Below are positions 44,629 through 56,238 of a stretch of 64,000 nt of DNA, one piece after another; positions within the stretch are counted from its first letter, which is position 1, and each line of letters starts with the position of its first letter. The notes under the pieces are model-generated. The model was not told the DNA's origin. It saw nothing but the letters and a program-made list of their open reading frames with translations, and made no database searches. The stretch covers positions 124,001-188,000 of the forward strand of contig NW_020290024.1 of NCBI RefSeq assembly GCF_003144195.1, given 5' to 3'. A program made the translations under genes and the position numbers. Source of the DNA: Ceraceosorus guamensis. Lineage: Eukaryota; Basidiomycota; Exobasidiomycetes; Ceraceosorales; Ceraceosoraceae.

Positions 44629-45690
44629 AAAGACCGTCCTACTCGACGCTGTCGCACAGCCAGCCCAACCGGCCACACTTGTTCCCGCACGCAGTCAGCA
44701 AGAAGCTACGATCAATTGACCAGCAATCGCTCAGCGCGGCACTTCAGGCTCCACGATAATCTCGACCCCGCAACGTCTAAACAAGGTCCTCGCTCAGTCG
44801 CTTTTCGTGTACAGGCCCCCTCTTGACGCGGTCGCTTTGTTCAATCATCATACGTCTTAGCCCCAAAGGGGCGCAGAGCTCTTGTGTGGTCCTGAAATTT
44901 GCGCGAGTCAACTTGTCCTTGAGGCGCCCGCTTGAGTCACGTCTCTGGGGCACCAGGACGCATTTGTCGCATCTCGTCTTCGTACAATGCGCACTCATTT
45001 ATAGCAAATGTGACCTCAATCATTGGACGTAAGGAAGGCGAAATAATCTCTCCCGCCACCAAGTAGAATTTCGACTCAAGTACGTAAGCTTTGCACAAGG
45101 AATACGCACATATTCGAGACCACTCTGACGGCGTAGCCATCGCGTTCAACCAACGTTTTTGGCCACCACAAGCTTCGTGGCCACCAGGTGACGAAAGTTC
45201 TTGAAAGGCGTGGCCGACCTCTTGAGGGTTGCGGTAAGCGACATCCGGCAGCCATCTTGATGATGGCCACGCCAGTCAAGAATAAGGTGAGTGGCAAACG
45301 ACAGCCATCTTGCTAGAAGGCAAGGACCTTGAGGATTGTGGCGACAGCGATCTTGCTGATGAGCCGAGGCATTCTAAGATCAAGGCTAGTGGCAAATGAG
45401 AGCAATCTTCTTGCCAATTGGCAAGACCATTGAGGGTATTGTGCCGAGTGGCAAGGGACAAGCGATTTGCGAGCAACACCAAGCATGGCAGCATGACTGA
45501 GAACAGGCATATAAAATCCTCATCTGCAATGGCCGGTACTCTCCCCTTGCCCCCCCCCCATCGTCTGCTCTGATCGGCTTTCGTGACCGACATCTACCTG
45601 CACTAGCCGGACTAGTGTCTTTGACCGAATTCCTCCCCTCTTCTGCTTCTGATCACCACATCAACGCTCTCAACCGAAAGGGCTAACGCC
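44629..45690. other. Intergenic with imperfect repeats, upstream of member 2
   Basis: No gene. From about 45130 to 45480, degenerate copies of GCAAACGA-CAGCCATCTTG, GGCAAGACC and TTGAGGGTTG words recur about every 80-100 bp. Confidence 0.5.
45510..45516 (+). promoter_or_regulatory. TATA box upstream of secretory-family member 2
   Basis: TATAAAA lies 181 bp before the start codon, matching the spacing in member 1. An ACTAGCCGGACTAG leader word at 45602-45615 also parallels member 1. Confidence 0.5.
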
Positions 45691-46611
45691 ATGAAGCCCT
45701 CGTCCTCTTTCATTTGCCTGGCTGTCCTGGCGTCACCTGCCTGGACCGCTCCCATCGAAGCGCACGCTGGCAATCGAGCTAGCTCACTCCATGAGCGTCA
45801 GACGAATAAGCCAATGGTGCCCGACGCCGTCCAGGTTGCAGCTCGAGACGGAGACCGGAGGCCCGTGAGCGAATCTCGCTACGCAAATGCCCTCAAAAAG
45901 ATGGGGGAGAAGATGTGGAGAAATCCGCTGAAGACGGGCTTGTGAGTTAGGTTCACTTCGGAATGCTGAAGCGTGCCTACCAGCAGTCTGTGCTCTCAGG
46001 TCAACTTCCTGTCGAGCTCGTAATGGCTGACTTGAGACATCGTGATGCCCCCGCGTCCACCAGGTTCACTGCCGGCGTGTTCGCAGTCCCTGCCTTCTTG
46101 ACTGGCGTTCATGTACAAAGACAGAAGACGCTTCGAGAGCGCAAGAAGCTCTGGCGAGAAACGCACCCGCGACGTCGTTCTCTTGTTTGGGAGGATCGAG
46201 CAGCACCTCTTCTCATTAAGCGTGATGACGGCATGGCTCTCGAGAAGCGCGTGCCTCCCCCGCTAGAGACGATCTTTCGCGTCCATGAACCGGTCGCTCA
46301 ACTCTTCCCCTCGGCACGTCAACACGAGCTGGAGGCGATCGAGCACGCCCAGGGGCGCAGCAAGAAGATCAAGCAAGGGCTCAAGGTTGCAGGGTGAGTG
46401 CTGCACAAGCAATGGTGAAAGTGACACGCTGCGCTGTATGCAAGACGACGCATGCGAGACAGGCCTTCACCTCTGACGCTGAGGTCCCGATTCGAACAGC
46501 GCTGTGGGCATAGCGGGCGGTGGGACCGCACTTGCATACTGGGCAGGTACACGTCTTGCATACATGCCCAAGTCGGAAATGGAGCGCTACAACCAGTCGC
46601 AAGAGCCTTGA
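45691..46611 (+). CDS. Signal-peptide protein with two Gly/Ala-rich hydrophobic segments and KR sites, family member 2
   Basis: Exons 45691-45941, 46064-46393 and 46500-46611 give 230 residues; both introns are phase 2, exactly as in member 1. Signal peptide MKPSSSFICLAVLASPAWTA is followed by PIEA. Exon 1 ends ALKKMGEKMWRNPLKTGL and the joint makes FTAGVFAVPAFLTGVHV, the first hydrophobic segment. The middle is very basic (RERKKLWRETHPRRRS) and carries KR pairs at 136-137 and 145-146 (LLIKRDDG, ALEKRVPPP), parallel to member 1. Exon 3 encodes AVGIAGGGTALAYWAGTRLAY and a polar tail. It lies ~1.1 kb downstream of member 1 in the same direction: a tandem duplicate diverged in sequence but not in design. 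Confidence 0.75.
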
Positions 46612-46782
46612 CATGTTGTGTTCTCACCAAGCATCGCCATCCTAAAAAGGTCCTACCTTTCCCGGCTGTTTCTGATCGCCTTGCTGGTCTACCTCCTGAA
46701 GACAAGTTTGATACAACATGCATGTTCAAGCTCTACCTTGATTTGACAGATGATTGTATTGCATTGTAGGGCGCCTTGTGTT

Positions 46783-48415
46783 CTACTTCTGTTGTTGGCG
46801 CTGAATGCGCGTGCGTTTACGCAGCTTCTTGTATCTTAAAGACGCGCAAAACGAAGAGTTGGATCAGCAAGACGAAGCAAGACAGGGTATGGCGCTGGAA
46901 AGGCCCAACTTACTTGTGCTTTCTCATCTTCTTCTTCCGTTTCCGCCTCACACTGTCCAGAGAGACGTGCAGCTCGTGGTCGGGCGGCAAAGGATCCGCA
47001 TTCAGCAAGGAAGGGTTTACGCCCCCTCTCGCAATGCTGGCGTCGTCCAGCGCAGCAGCATCCATCTGACCGACCAATCTATCCCATGCAAGCGAGTTTG
47101 GAAGGGCCGCTTGGACCATTGCATGGGACAAGAGAAGGTTGGGTGCATCCTCCTCCACGTTGCTGGGCGGCAGGCCGTGCACATTTCCGCCGAAGCTCGC
47201 ACCATCGATACCGTTCATGGCGTCCGTAAACATAGATGAGAGGCGATCTGCTACATCCTCATCATCAAACTCCTCGCCTTCCCCGAGCGTGATGACACCG
47301 CTCCGTCCAAAGTGGGGCATAGAAGATCCGGCAGTCTGGGGCGCCGACAGTAGGCGGCCACGAGCATCTGGCGCAGACGGCGGCTCAAAAGCTCGCAGGT
47401 GTTTTGCCATAAAGCTAGCAACACCAGGGGACCAGTCTGCCTGGGGACCGCTGGGCTCCCCCAAGATGACTGTGTCCGCCTCGCCTCCCAGCGCCCTAGC
47501 TACCGTCGGGTCCTCTCCCCGCTCCACCGCATTCGCAACAGCCTCGGCGCACTCCTTCTCTCTGCGAAGTTCTTCTGCCATTTTGTGACGTTCCATGACG
47601 ACCTTCAGAGAGGTTTGGGAGATGGGGGACGATGACGATGGGGATTCGGAGAGAGAGTCGAGTAGCCTAGAAAAGCGAGATGGGGTGACGTTTCGAAGAG
47701 CATTGGGCCATATGGATGGACCTGACGGCATTTCGGAGACGTCGGTGACTACCGCGATGAGCGTCCCTCCTCGCAAACGATCGCCGTGCTTTGCAACCAC
47801 ATTGGAGACAAGCTCTTGGACTTCCTTGGGCGGGAAATCCATCTCTGATGAAAGCGCCCCAAAGCTGCCTTGCACAGTCCCGCCATCGCTTCCCGCAGAC
47901 CACGATGTTCTCACTGCATGCTCCAAAAGTGGTCTATAAGTCGAGAAGAAGGTTTGCATCCCCACTTCTTCACTCGTAGTGGGTGGCGGTCGAGCGGGTG
48001 CGTGCCCTCGATTGAGTTTGGTCAGCGCACGATCGAGAGCAGAACGGCGCTTAGCACTGAGCAAGTCGGCAGAGCCCTTTGCCGATGCCTCGCCATTGCC
48101 GTCAGATGAGCTGCGAGAAGCTCGACGCTTGGCAATGGAGGCTCTTCTACGAGTATGAGCTGTAGACGGCGCAACGTAGGCCCTGAACTGAGAAACACTG
48201 CTGGAAGAGCAAGTCGCAGCGCCGTTGGGGGATATGAAAGAGTTGACGGGCCGTGAAGAGGATGAGGCAGCAGCGCGCTGCGTAGAGTGCAAGATCGATG
48301 AGCGCCTGCCCGCTGCGAGGGTTTGAGTTGCCGCTTGCCGTCCATTATTGCCGGTGCTGTGGGAACTGGCGACCAGCCTGAGCAGCGCTCGAGGATGAGT
48401 GGCGCGAGACCGCAT
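46783..48415 (-). CDS. COX24: Mitochondrial small ribosomal subunit protein mS38 (COX24/AURKAIP1 domain)
   Basis: Exon 46914-48415 encodes 500 residues and a 52-nt last exon (46783-46834) completes the protein at 517. The N-terminus is Arg/Ser-rich with few acidic residues, fitting a mitochondrial presequence. The extreme C-terminus is the family signature: HVSLDSVRRKRKKKMRKHK from exon 1 joined to YKKLRKRTRIQRQQQK from exon 2. The splice falls inside this basic block (phase 2), so the first exon alone would lose half the motif. Known role: mS38 sits near the decoding end of the mitoribosome and yeast Cox24/Qri5 affects COX1 mRNA processing and translation. The protein is much longer than the yeast homologue; the middle ~350 residues are low in recognisable domains. 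Confidence 0.88.
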
Positions 48416-51065
48416 CGCAGCAACACCCGTGTCGACTCAGCTCCCGAGCTTGCCTGAGCGGATCAGATCTTGAAGTCCAAAATCAGATTCGCTATTTTCG
48501 ATTGTGTTGGGTCAGGATGTTGGTGAGGAAGGATGCCGATACGACGTGATGATGTGGTGCTCAGTCACAGCTAGTGGTTTGCTATCTTGCTGAACCGGGC
48601 GCGGGCGTCGCATGCGCGCACCATCGATCTGCAAGCTGCTTTTGCGCAACTCGGTCATGCGCCCATACGAGGTGAACGAGCATGCAGGCAGAAGGGCGCG
48701 TCGTCGTCACAGCGCCCGAGAGGCGCGGGCGTCAGGGAGCTGCGCCACGTGCGCAAGTACGCGATGAGCCATGCTGCAGGCTCTAGTGTGAGTCACGATC
48801 GAGTCGCGATAGAGAGTCGCTCAAAACTGAGTGGTGAGTGGTGAGTGGTGAGTGGTGAGTCTCATGTGGATCAAGATTCAGCCTGGACGGAGAACGCCGG
48901 CTAGGCGCGTGGGCGTAATCGTCGTGACACCACGCTCTCCCATGCAACCGTGAATCTCCACCTTAGGTCACAGCTGTAGCCCCGCAACAGACTGGCGCTC
49001 ATCCGACCTTCGGCCCCTTGTCTCTTGTCCTTCATCAGTTCAAGTGGCATTCACGATCTGCAGCAAGAGTCAGTGAACACTCATCTTGGCCTTTGCCATT
49101 CAGATTCCCCGGAGGACAAGAAAACCCTGCCTGGCTGAGCAGGGGATCGGCGGGATCCGGCAGGGCGTCACGAGTCACGCCCATTCGTAATCTTGACACT
49201 ATACTGAGTCAAGTCTTGAGTCAGGGATTGACTCCGCAGCCATGCACGAGTAGGTGACTGATCCATGAGACTGCGCAAAGACACATGATGTATGCCACAA
49301 ATCAATTAGTCTCAAGGTCTACCGGCACAGGTACGATGTACGCACTCTGAGCGCCCGGCGTCCGGGCGTTCGGTGCTGTAGTGTTGTGTAGACTCGTTCA
49401 TTTCGTGGGCACCATCTTCGATCGTAGCCGCCGTGCCATGCCGCAGGGTAGATGGCTCAGCGACCCTTAAGCAGGCCGAGCCTGCATGGATGGGGAGCAT
49501 GCCTGGAGTCACTGAGTGTCTCTGCACCAGTCTGAGTCTTGAAGTTGCGTGCAGCCATGTAGAACTTTCATCCTCCGCTGTGCGAACGCTGTTGCCACGC
49601 ATATATGCTTCGCACAGTCAGATTTGCCGTACTCACAGACTATCTGCCGCGGCTGTTGTGCTGCTGTCAAGGATTTTCCTTCATACAGCATAGCTGCTGA
49701 GTGGACGAAGCGCATCGGCTGCGGCATGGATGCGCACGATCTGGATGTCTCTCACACAAGCTTGCGCAAGGACGCGGACGCGGGGTTGCGCAGAGCGCAT
49801 TGACACCGAGTTGTGCATGGCCGTCGATGCTGACGAACAGTCACAAGTCACGAGTCACGAGTCAGAGTCAAACATCAGAATCAAGTTTTGAGTGAGGCGA
49901 ATCACTCGAGCTTGACTGTTTGGTGTTCGCGATTTGATGCTGGAGCGCGTCATGATGATCGGTGTCCGATGGGACATCTATTCACCATTCACCATTCACC
50001 ATTCGCGATCATACATGCACATAATGACAGGCACGCAAGACTCCGTCGTGACTGTTGTGCGTATTGCGGCGCACGCCAGCGGAGATCGTGCCCGCAGGCC
50101 TGCAGTCTGTTGAGGCAGCGCTCCTATGAACGCCGAATGCGTGGCTCGCACGGAGGCTCTCTCTTCCCCCCTCCTCCTCGCTCTGCCTGCTCACTCGATC
50201 GTCGACTCGCGCACTGGACCCACAGATGTCTCTGACGCGCTGATGTCGAAACCAGCAGCAGTCACGAGTGTCGAATCCTAGGTGCGCTCAGCGGATGCTC
50301 TACTCTCGTGCGTACGTGAACAACCGCGCGTGCTGATTTGATGCTTTTTGGATTCATCTCGCTTAGCCGCGTTTGCCCTCGGCAATCGAACCAGAGTCAC
50401 AGTGCTGCTGAAATGTGCCGCGACCTGACTTGAAGTCGCGAGTGTCTTGCTTGACCTGACCTGCCCGTTGACTCACAACTCGTAGCTACTCTACGGTACT
50501 ACTAGCAGGTACCGGCATTGCGCCCCGCCTCGCGCCTCCGCTGCCCACTGTTGACTGTGACCGTTGACTCACACTGTGACGTGACTAGACGAGCGTGCCT
50601 CATCTGCGTGAACCTCAGCGGCAACTTACCATGCAGTGCTGCTTGCTGGCTGCTGCTAATCTTTCTCTGCGCTTGAATATCGTCAGCCGTGCCCCTGCCC
50701 CTTTTGCCCCCTGCGCTCGAGGAAGCGCTGGTGCCGAAGTACATGTACACGAAGCTGCATCAGCCAACGACAACGACGTGTGCGCAGCTTCCTCTTCAGC
50801 TGTTTGAGGAGGGGAGGGCAAAGCTTTCGGAACGCGAATCTGAATCTGAATGTTGTAGCCATGCACATGTCCGCTTCCTCTATCCAACGTCTTGCTCTAC
50901 CCAATTTTCTAATACGCTCCGAGCTCGTCCTTGTCCGATAGACTACTGAAGCGGACCGAACAAGGCTTGGGACTTCAACCAGCAACGTGAGGCCTTAATC
51001 AAGCTTCGGCAATCAGATTCACAATTATTCAATGATTGCCGCTTTGAACAGAAGGCAACAAGGGC

Positions 51066-51106
<41 letters not shown>

Positions 51107-51355
51107 CCGGTTTAGACCCACTCAAGCCGCGAGTCGAAGTCTCTGCGACTCCACCTCTTCTGCGGCGCGTTGGCAAAGCACCCGTGACGCGCCGCGTGGA
51201 CGCATTATCTCATCGGAGGCCAGCAAGTAACTCATCTCACTCAACACTCTTGCTTCCTCACCCCACCTTCGTCGTCAGCGTCTGCATCATCCGCCAAACG
51301 AGTAGCTGCCATTGCACTCTGACCTGTCCACCATCATCGCATCCGAAGTGGAAAC
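48416..51355. other. Gene-poor interval, 2.9 kb, with simple repeats
   Basis: No supported gene. It contains a GTGAGTG heptamer run (about 48831-48859), GAGTCACGA clusters at 48781-48805, 49165-49230 and 49838-49872, a TTCACCA run at 49980-50003, and an (AGC)n run of about 12 units at 51067-51104, some 250 bp upstream of the kinase start. Confidence 0.6.
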
Positions 51356-54124
51356 ATGGCAACTCTGCCTCGGGCAAAGAAGCAAAGAAGAGGCGAGGCT
51401 CCGCGTATAGACAGCAACCTAGCCAAACTCTCTGAAGGCTACCACCAACCCCTTCACGAGTCCATCATCGACAATCACAACGCCTCCTCGTATCTAGACA
51501 ACTCGGCTGATCCATCCAGCTCTTCGTCCCATCAGTACGCCTACCCCGACCCAATGTCGACTCTTCCGGCTCAAGTCCCGGCCACCCCCTTGAACGGCTA
51601 CTACAATGGCCATGGCCATCGGCAACATCGCAGCTCTCACAGCTACGCGCCTGTCGCTGGCGGTTCCTCGCACTATCAGTCGCCGCGAACTCCCGCAAGC
51701 GTGAAAGAGGTCATAGCTGGTCAGGTGAGTCTTGATCAAAGCGTCAAGGATGCTGAAGACAGCGATGTTCAGAGGAGGAGGGGGGAATGTTTGCAACTTT
51801 GCTACTGAGAGGAGTCTTGAACGTTTGGGAGGTCCAGCTCGTCTCCCTCCTCATGTGACGCTCGGTAGCACAGGCGCGAGCACGACGTACTGCCTCAGCG
51901 GATACCTGGAGAGCAGGGATTTGATGCCGGTCGCTAACCCTTTTCCAATTTGGTCATCTTTACATCTCGCGCTGTCCCTTGTGAACCAGGAACGAGAAGT
52001 CTTCGTCCTTTCAGACGGCTCGGACAATGAAGAGGATAGGCCACCTGCCCAGCCTTTGGCTGCGGATGTATACAATGGCAATGGCGCAGGGCCGGGTTCA
52101 GCATACAAGACATCGCGGGGCTATGCTGGACAGACCCGAACACGGGCACGACCAGAGGCCGGCGACGTCTATGCGGCAGCCCCCAAGGGAAAGAGGAAGG
52201 CGGAGGAGGAGTACGGTTCGTACAACTCTGTTGCAGCATCCACTGCTGGCTCCATCACATCAATTCGGGAAGCAGAAGCTGCTCAGAAACGCAGGCGAAA
52301 GGACGATCCGTACATCCACGCGCAGCACACTGGCCATACTTCACACCAGCAGCCCGACGCTTATGGAAGCACAGCCTATCATGAGCAAGTCCCAGCGATG
52401 TCGGGGCTTGCAGTACAGGACCCAGGATACGTCTCAAAGACATCACAAGCGAGGGTAAGTCTGCTCGAGCTTGTCGCTCCGGCATAAAGATTGGGGCATA
52501 GCTCCCTGACGAAAATTCGCGTCATTCTGTACCCCAGAGTCGCAACTATGCACCTCAGCTACCAGTCGACGACAAAGAAGGTCACTTCATCGTGCGCAAA
52601 GGTGAAAATGTGACAGAAAGATGTGAGTCAACGAAGTGCTTTGCTTGCTGACCTCGCAGTTGAGAGAGGCTGAGCTTAACCACACTCCTTGCTGGCTTCG
52701 AACATAGACAAAATCATGCAGCAATTGGGTCAAGGCACCTTTGGCAAGGTTGTCGAATGCTGGGACCGGCGTGAGCAAAAGTTCGTCGCGATCAAAATCA
52801 TTCGCGCTATTCAGAAGTACAGGGACGCAAGTCAGATCGAGATTCGAGTACTCAAGCTTTTGCGGCAGCAAGATCCCAAGAACGAAAAGTGAGTTTGACT
52901 TGTTCATGAAGCATGCCCTCGATTTGCCTAGCTAATCATGCGCATTCGTTCCGACACTCACAGCAAATGCATCCACCTGATTGAGACATTCTCATACCTC
53001 AATCACGTGTGCATTGTCTCGGAGCTTCTGGGACAGAGCGTTTTTGACTTCTTGAAGGAGAACCAATTTGCTTCGTTTCCCCCTCGGCATATATGGTCAT
53101 TCGCCAGACAATTGTTGCAAAGCGTTGCGTTCTTGCATCGGTTGAGCCTGGTCCACACCGATCTCAAGCCGGAAAACATCTTGCTGGTGGACAGCAGCTA
53201 CGAGAATGTAGCCACGACCAAGGTGAGTGATGCTCTTGCCCCGTTTGCAGGAGGGACTCGTCTTCAAAGTCCAGAACTGACGCTCTTCACGCGTCCGCAG
53301 CGAGCAAACGCAAAAAAGAAGCGCGTCTTGAACAACTCCGAGATTCGCCTCATCGATTTTGGAAGTGCGACATTCAACAATGAGTACCATTCTCAAGTCG
53401 TCTCGACCCGGCATTACAGAGCGCCAGAAATCATCTTGCGTGAGTGCATTGGTGGCGTAGGCTGGAGGATGTGATTATGCTAATCTTTTGTATGATCTTC
53501 ATCAACAGAAATGGGCTGGTCATATCCGTGTGACGCATGGTCTATTGGCTGCATCTTGGTCGAATTCTACACTGGTGACGCGCTGTTCCAGACGCACGAC
53601 AATCTCGAGTAAGTCATTGCGAGTTTCTTTTTTGTTTTTTGGGTCGAGTGGAACTGACTTTAGCCTCACGACCTTCGTTGCAGACATCTTGCGATGATGG
53701 AGGTTGTACTTGGGCCCATGCCTGAGCAGTATCGCCGCAAGGCCGAGACATATCGACCAGACTTTTTCCACAATCAGAGACTCAATTGGCCCAACAAAGA
53801 GACAACACCGCAGTCCAGACGGTACATGAAGCGCATGAAGCGACTGCAGGAAATCGTCAGCGGCCCCGTCGGTTACAAGAAGCACAACGACATGTTCTTG
53901 AATTTGCTGCAGAGACTACTCGAATACGATCCGGAGCGGAGGTGAGTGCTCTCAGCGTGATCCTGCAAGCGAGATTGTGCTCATCGCTCACCCTCTTGAT
54001 ACCCGCTCACAGGATTACGGTTGCGGAAGCACTCAAGCATCCTTACTTTTCCTTGGTCGATTCTGAGTTTCCGGGTCCAGCATGCACCCATGTCACACGA
54101 CCAGGCATCAACCCTCCTCAGTGA
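51356..54124 (+). CDS. LAMMER/CLK dual-specificity protein kinase (Lkh1/Kns1 type)
   Basis: Nine exons join in frame to 655 residues: 51356-51724, 51990-52454, 52538-52622, 52708-52888, 52964-53222, 53301-53439, 53509-53608, 53684-53941 and 54013-54124. The first ~290 residues are Ser/His/Tyr-rich and disordered with basic patches ([17 protein letters not shown]), likely nuclear signals. Kinase motifs: [16 protein letters not shown] (ATP loop), FVAIKIIR (Lys), [13 protein letters not shown] (catalytic loop), [11 protein letters not shown] (DFG), [28 protein letters not shown]. The family-defining EHLAMMER motif reads EHLAMMEV, split by intron 7, with Arg replaced by Val. Known role: LAMMER kinases phosphorylate SR splicing factors and control flocculation, stress response and development in fungi. 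Intron 1 is long for this locus (265 bp). Confidence 0.93.
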
Positions 54125-54944
54125 ATCGGCATCACTTGACAAATCAATCCCAACTTGCAACGTCGGGCGCTCCGTCCAAAAGTCATCGGTATGCTCTGCT
54201 TTGCTCTTCATCACTGTTATGCCACGGACCTCAAGGCCCCTTCACTGTGGAGCTTCTGGCGGTAGACTATCGCGCGAGGTCTTCCGCCTGCCTCCCTGTT
54301 GCGCGCACTGCACCTTCCTCTACCTGGAGCAACCGTCATTCTATGCTATACTCATGTTCCAGTACCCTTCCCGCTCTTCCCAGCTCCACCTTGTCTCGGC
54401 TCATCTGCTCGCTCGCCATGTACTGAAATGTAACGCGTTGCTGCTACGGCCTTGGTCCTGATAGACTGAGCTCTGGGCGTAGACCCCCAAGCATAGACGG
54501 GTCCATAAGAAGTGTAAGTAGTAGCGTAGTGAGTCACGCAGTCTCTGCAAGCTACAAACAACACAGGTGTTCGGCCACCAGGACGTGGATCACGAATGAT
54601 TTAAGATTCTGCTGAGGAGCGCGCATATGCGCTGTGGGGTGCTGCGCGCGTCGATCCGTGCCAGGCGTGCGTGACGCACGGACCCGTCGGGCGTGAGGGC
54701 CGAGCATCAATTTGGGTGACGCGGCTCGTCACGAGTTTTGGTCGAGCCTACATCGCGGATGGATCTTTGCCCGCGATAGTTGAGCCTTCCAACTTTCCCT
54801 ACACACGATCCCACGCCAGAGCTCAGCCTTCGCATCGCCTCTTCCTCGACTACAGTCGTCCATCTCTTCAGCGTCAGGCTACCTCGCCGCTGCGACCTAC
54901 TTCGCGAACATTTTCGCGCCCAACAACACAAGGAAAGTGGCAAG
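54125..54944. other. Intergenic, 820 bp
   Basis: Between same-strand genes; no gene seen. It has short CACGG/GCGCGC words near 54610-54690 and is otherwise unremarkable. Confidence 0.5.
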
Positions 54945-56004
54945 ATGTCGCGCAGGTACGATTCTAGGACGACGACCTTCAGTCCAGAAGGGAGATTGTA
55001 CCAGGTGGAATATGCCATGGAGGCCATTTCTCATGCAGGAACCGTGATTGGTATTCTTGCAAAGGATGGCGTGGTCTTGGCTGCTGAAAAGAAGGTGACC
55101 AGCAAGTTGCTGGAGCAGGACAAGAGCTCGGAAAAGATCTACAGCCTTAGCAAGTGAGTCGCGGTCGAGCTTCGAGATGCTCGCACAGCTTCGAATGGTT
55201 CTTCAATGCGTATCTTCGTGAGCATACACCTGACCGACGCTTGTTGCATACACCCTTAGCAACGTGGTCACTGGCGTGGCCGGCTTGACAGCAGATGCCA
55301 ATTCTCTGATCAACTATGCGCGAAACGCAGCGCAGAAGTACCTTTTGGCCTACGATGATGACATGCCAGTCGAGCAACTAGCACAACGTCTCTGCGATCT
55401 CAAGCAAGGCTACACGCAATATGGAGGTGCGTATTTCAGCTCAGACTGAAGCTCAGCGCTGCAGTAGAGGTGTGCAAATGCTTTTTGAGATTGACGCGCG
55501 TCTCACTTCAATTGTGTCCACGCAGGTTTGCGACCATTCGGTGTATCGTTGTTGTATGCCGGGTACGATGCCCACCACGAGTTCCAGCTGTACCATTCCG
55601 ACCCTTCAGGCAACTACTCGGGGTGGAAAGCGACCTGCATTGGAAGTAACAATGGCACTGCCACGAGCCTCCTGAAGCAAGACTACAAGGAGGGTCTCGG
55701 CATCCAGGAAGCCTCGGACCTGGCTATCAAGACGCTTGGCAAGACCATGGATGCAACTACCCTGGACTCTGACAAGAGTGAGTCAAGTCGCTTCGGGGCA
55801 TGGCCCGCTCGACCTGTGCAGCACTTGCAATGGCTGATCGCACTTTGCTGCATTGCAGTCGAGTTTGCGACCCTTACCTTGGATTCCACCGGCGTACCAC
55901 GCACCAGCATTTTCAAGCCTCATGATATTGACAGGCTTATCGAGAGGAATGGTTTGGCAAAGCCAAAGGAAGAGAACACCGGGGACGGCATGGCTCTGGA
56001 CTAG
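54945..56004 (+). CDS. PRE9: 20S proteasome subunit alpha-3 (Pre9/PSMA4)
   Basis: Exons 54945-55153, 55260-55426, 55526-55777 and 55859-56004 give 257 residues, the usual alpha-subunit size. The N-terminal alpha signature [80 protein letters not shown] and [11 protein letters not shown] are all typical of alpha-3 (PSMA4), including the [12 protein letters not shown] block. Known role: one of seven subunits of the outer ring of the proteolytic core, gating substrate entry; in yeast Pre9 is the only non-essential core subunit. The Lys-rich C-terminal tail ends GDGMALD. Intron positions are fixed by continuity of conserved strands. Confidence 0.96.
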
Positions 56005-56238
56005 ATGTGAGGTTCATGTTTCAGGCCAATACATGCACGCATCAACTCTCGTCGCCAAGCCGTACACGGTATGGAATTGCATGGGTGATAATTTCGGTAT
56101 CTGAGGTGCAGAGTTGAGAAGCGCTGAAGACCACCCGGAAGATGCAACAAGCGTCGCACATCTCCCAATGTTACCGAGTCACCCAAGCGTCATCTGGGCA
56201 ACGCACCCTGCGGTAAAGGCTTGAGATAGCTGGTGCAA

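Noticed and set aside
51725-51989. Coding continuation ([13 protein letters not shown]... and similar) inside kinase intron 1
   Set aside because: The flanking exons join in phase across a GTGAGT donor and CAG acceptor; the intervening ORFs stop or lack kinase-linker character.
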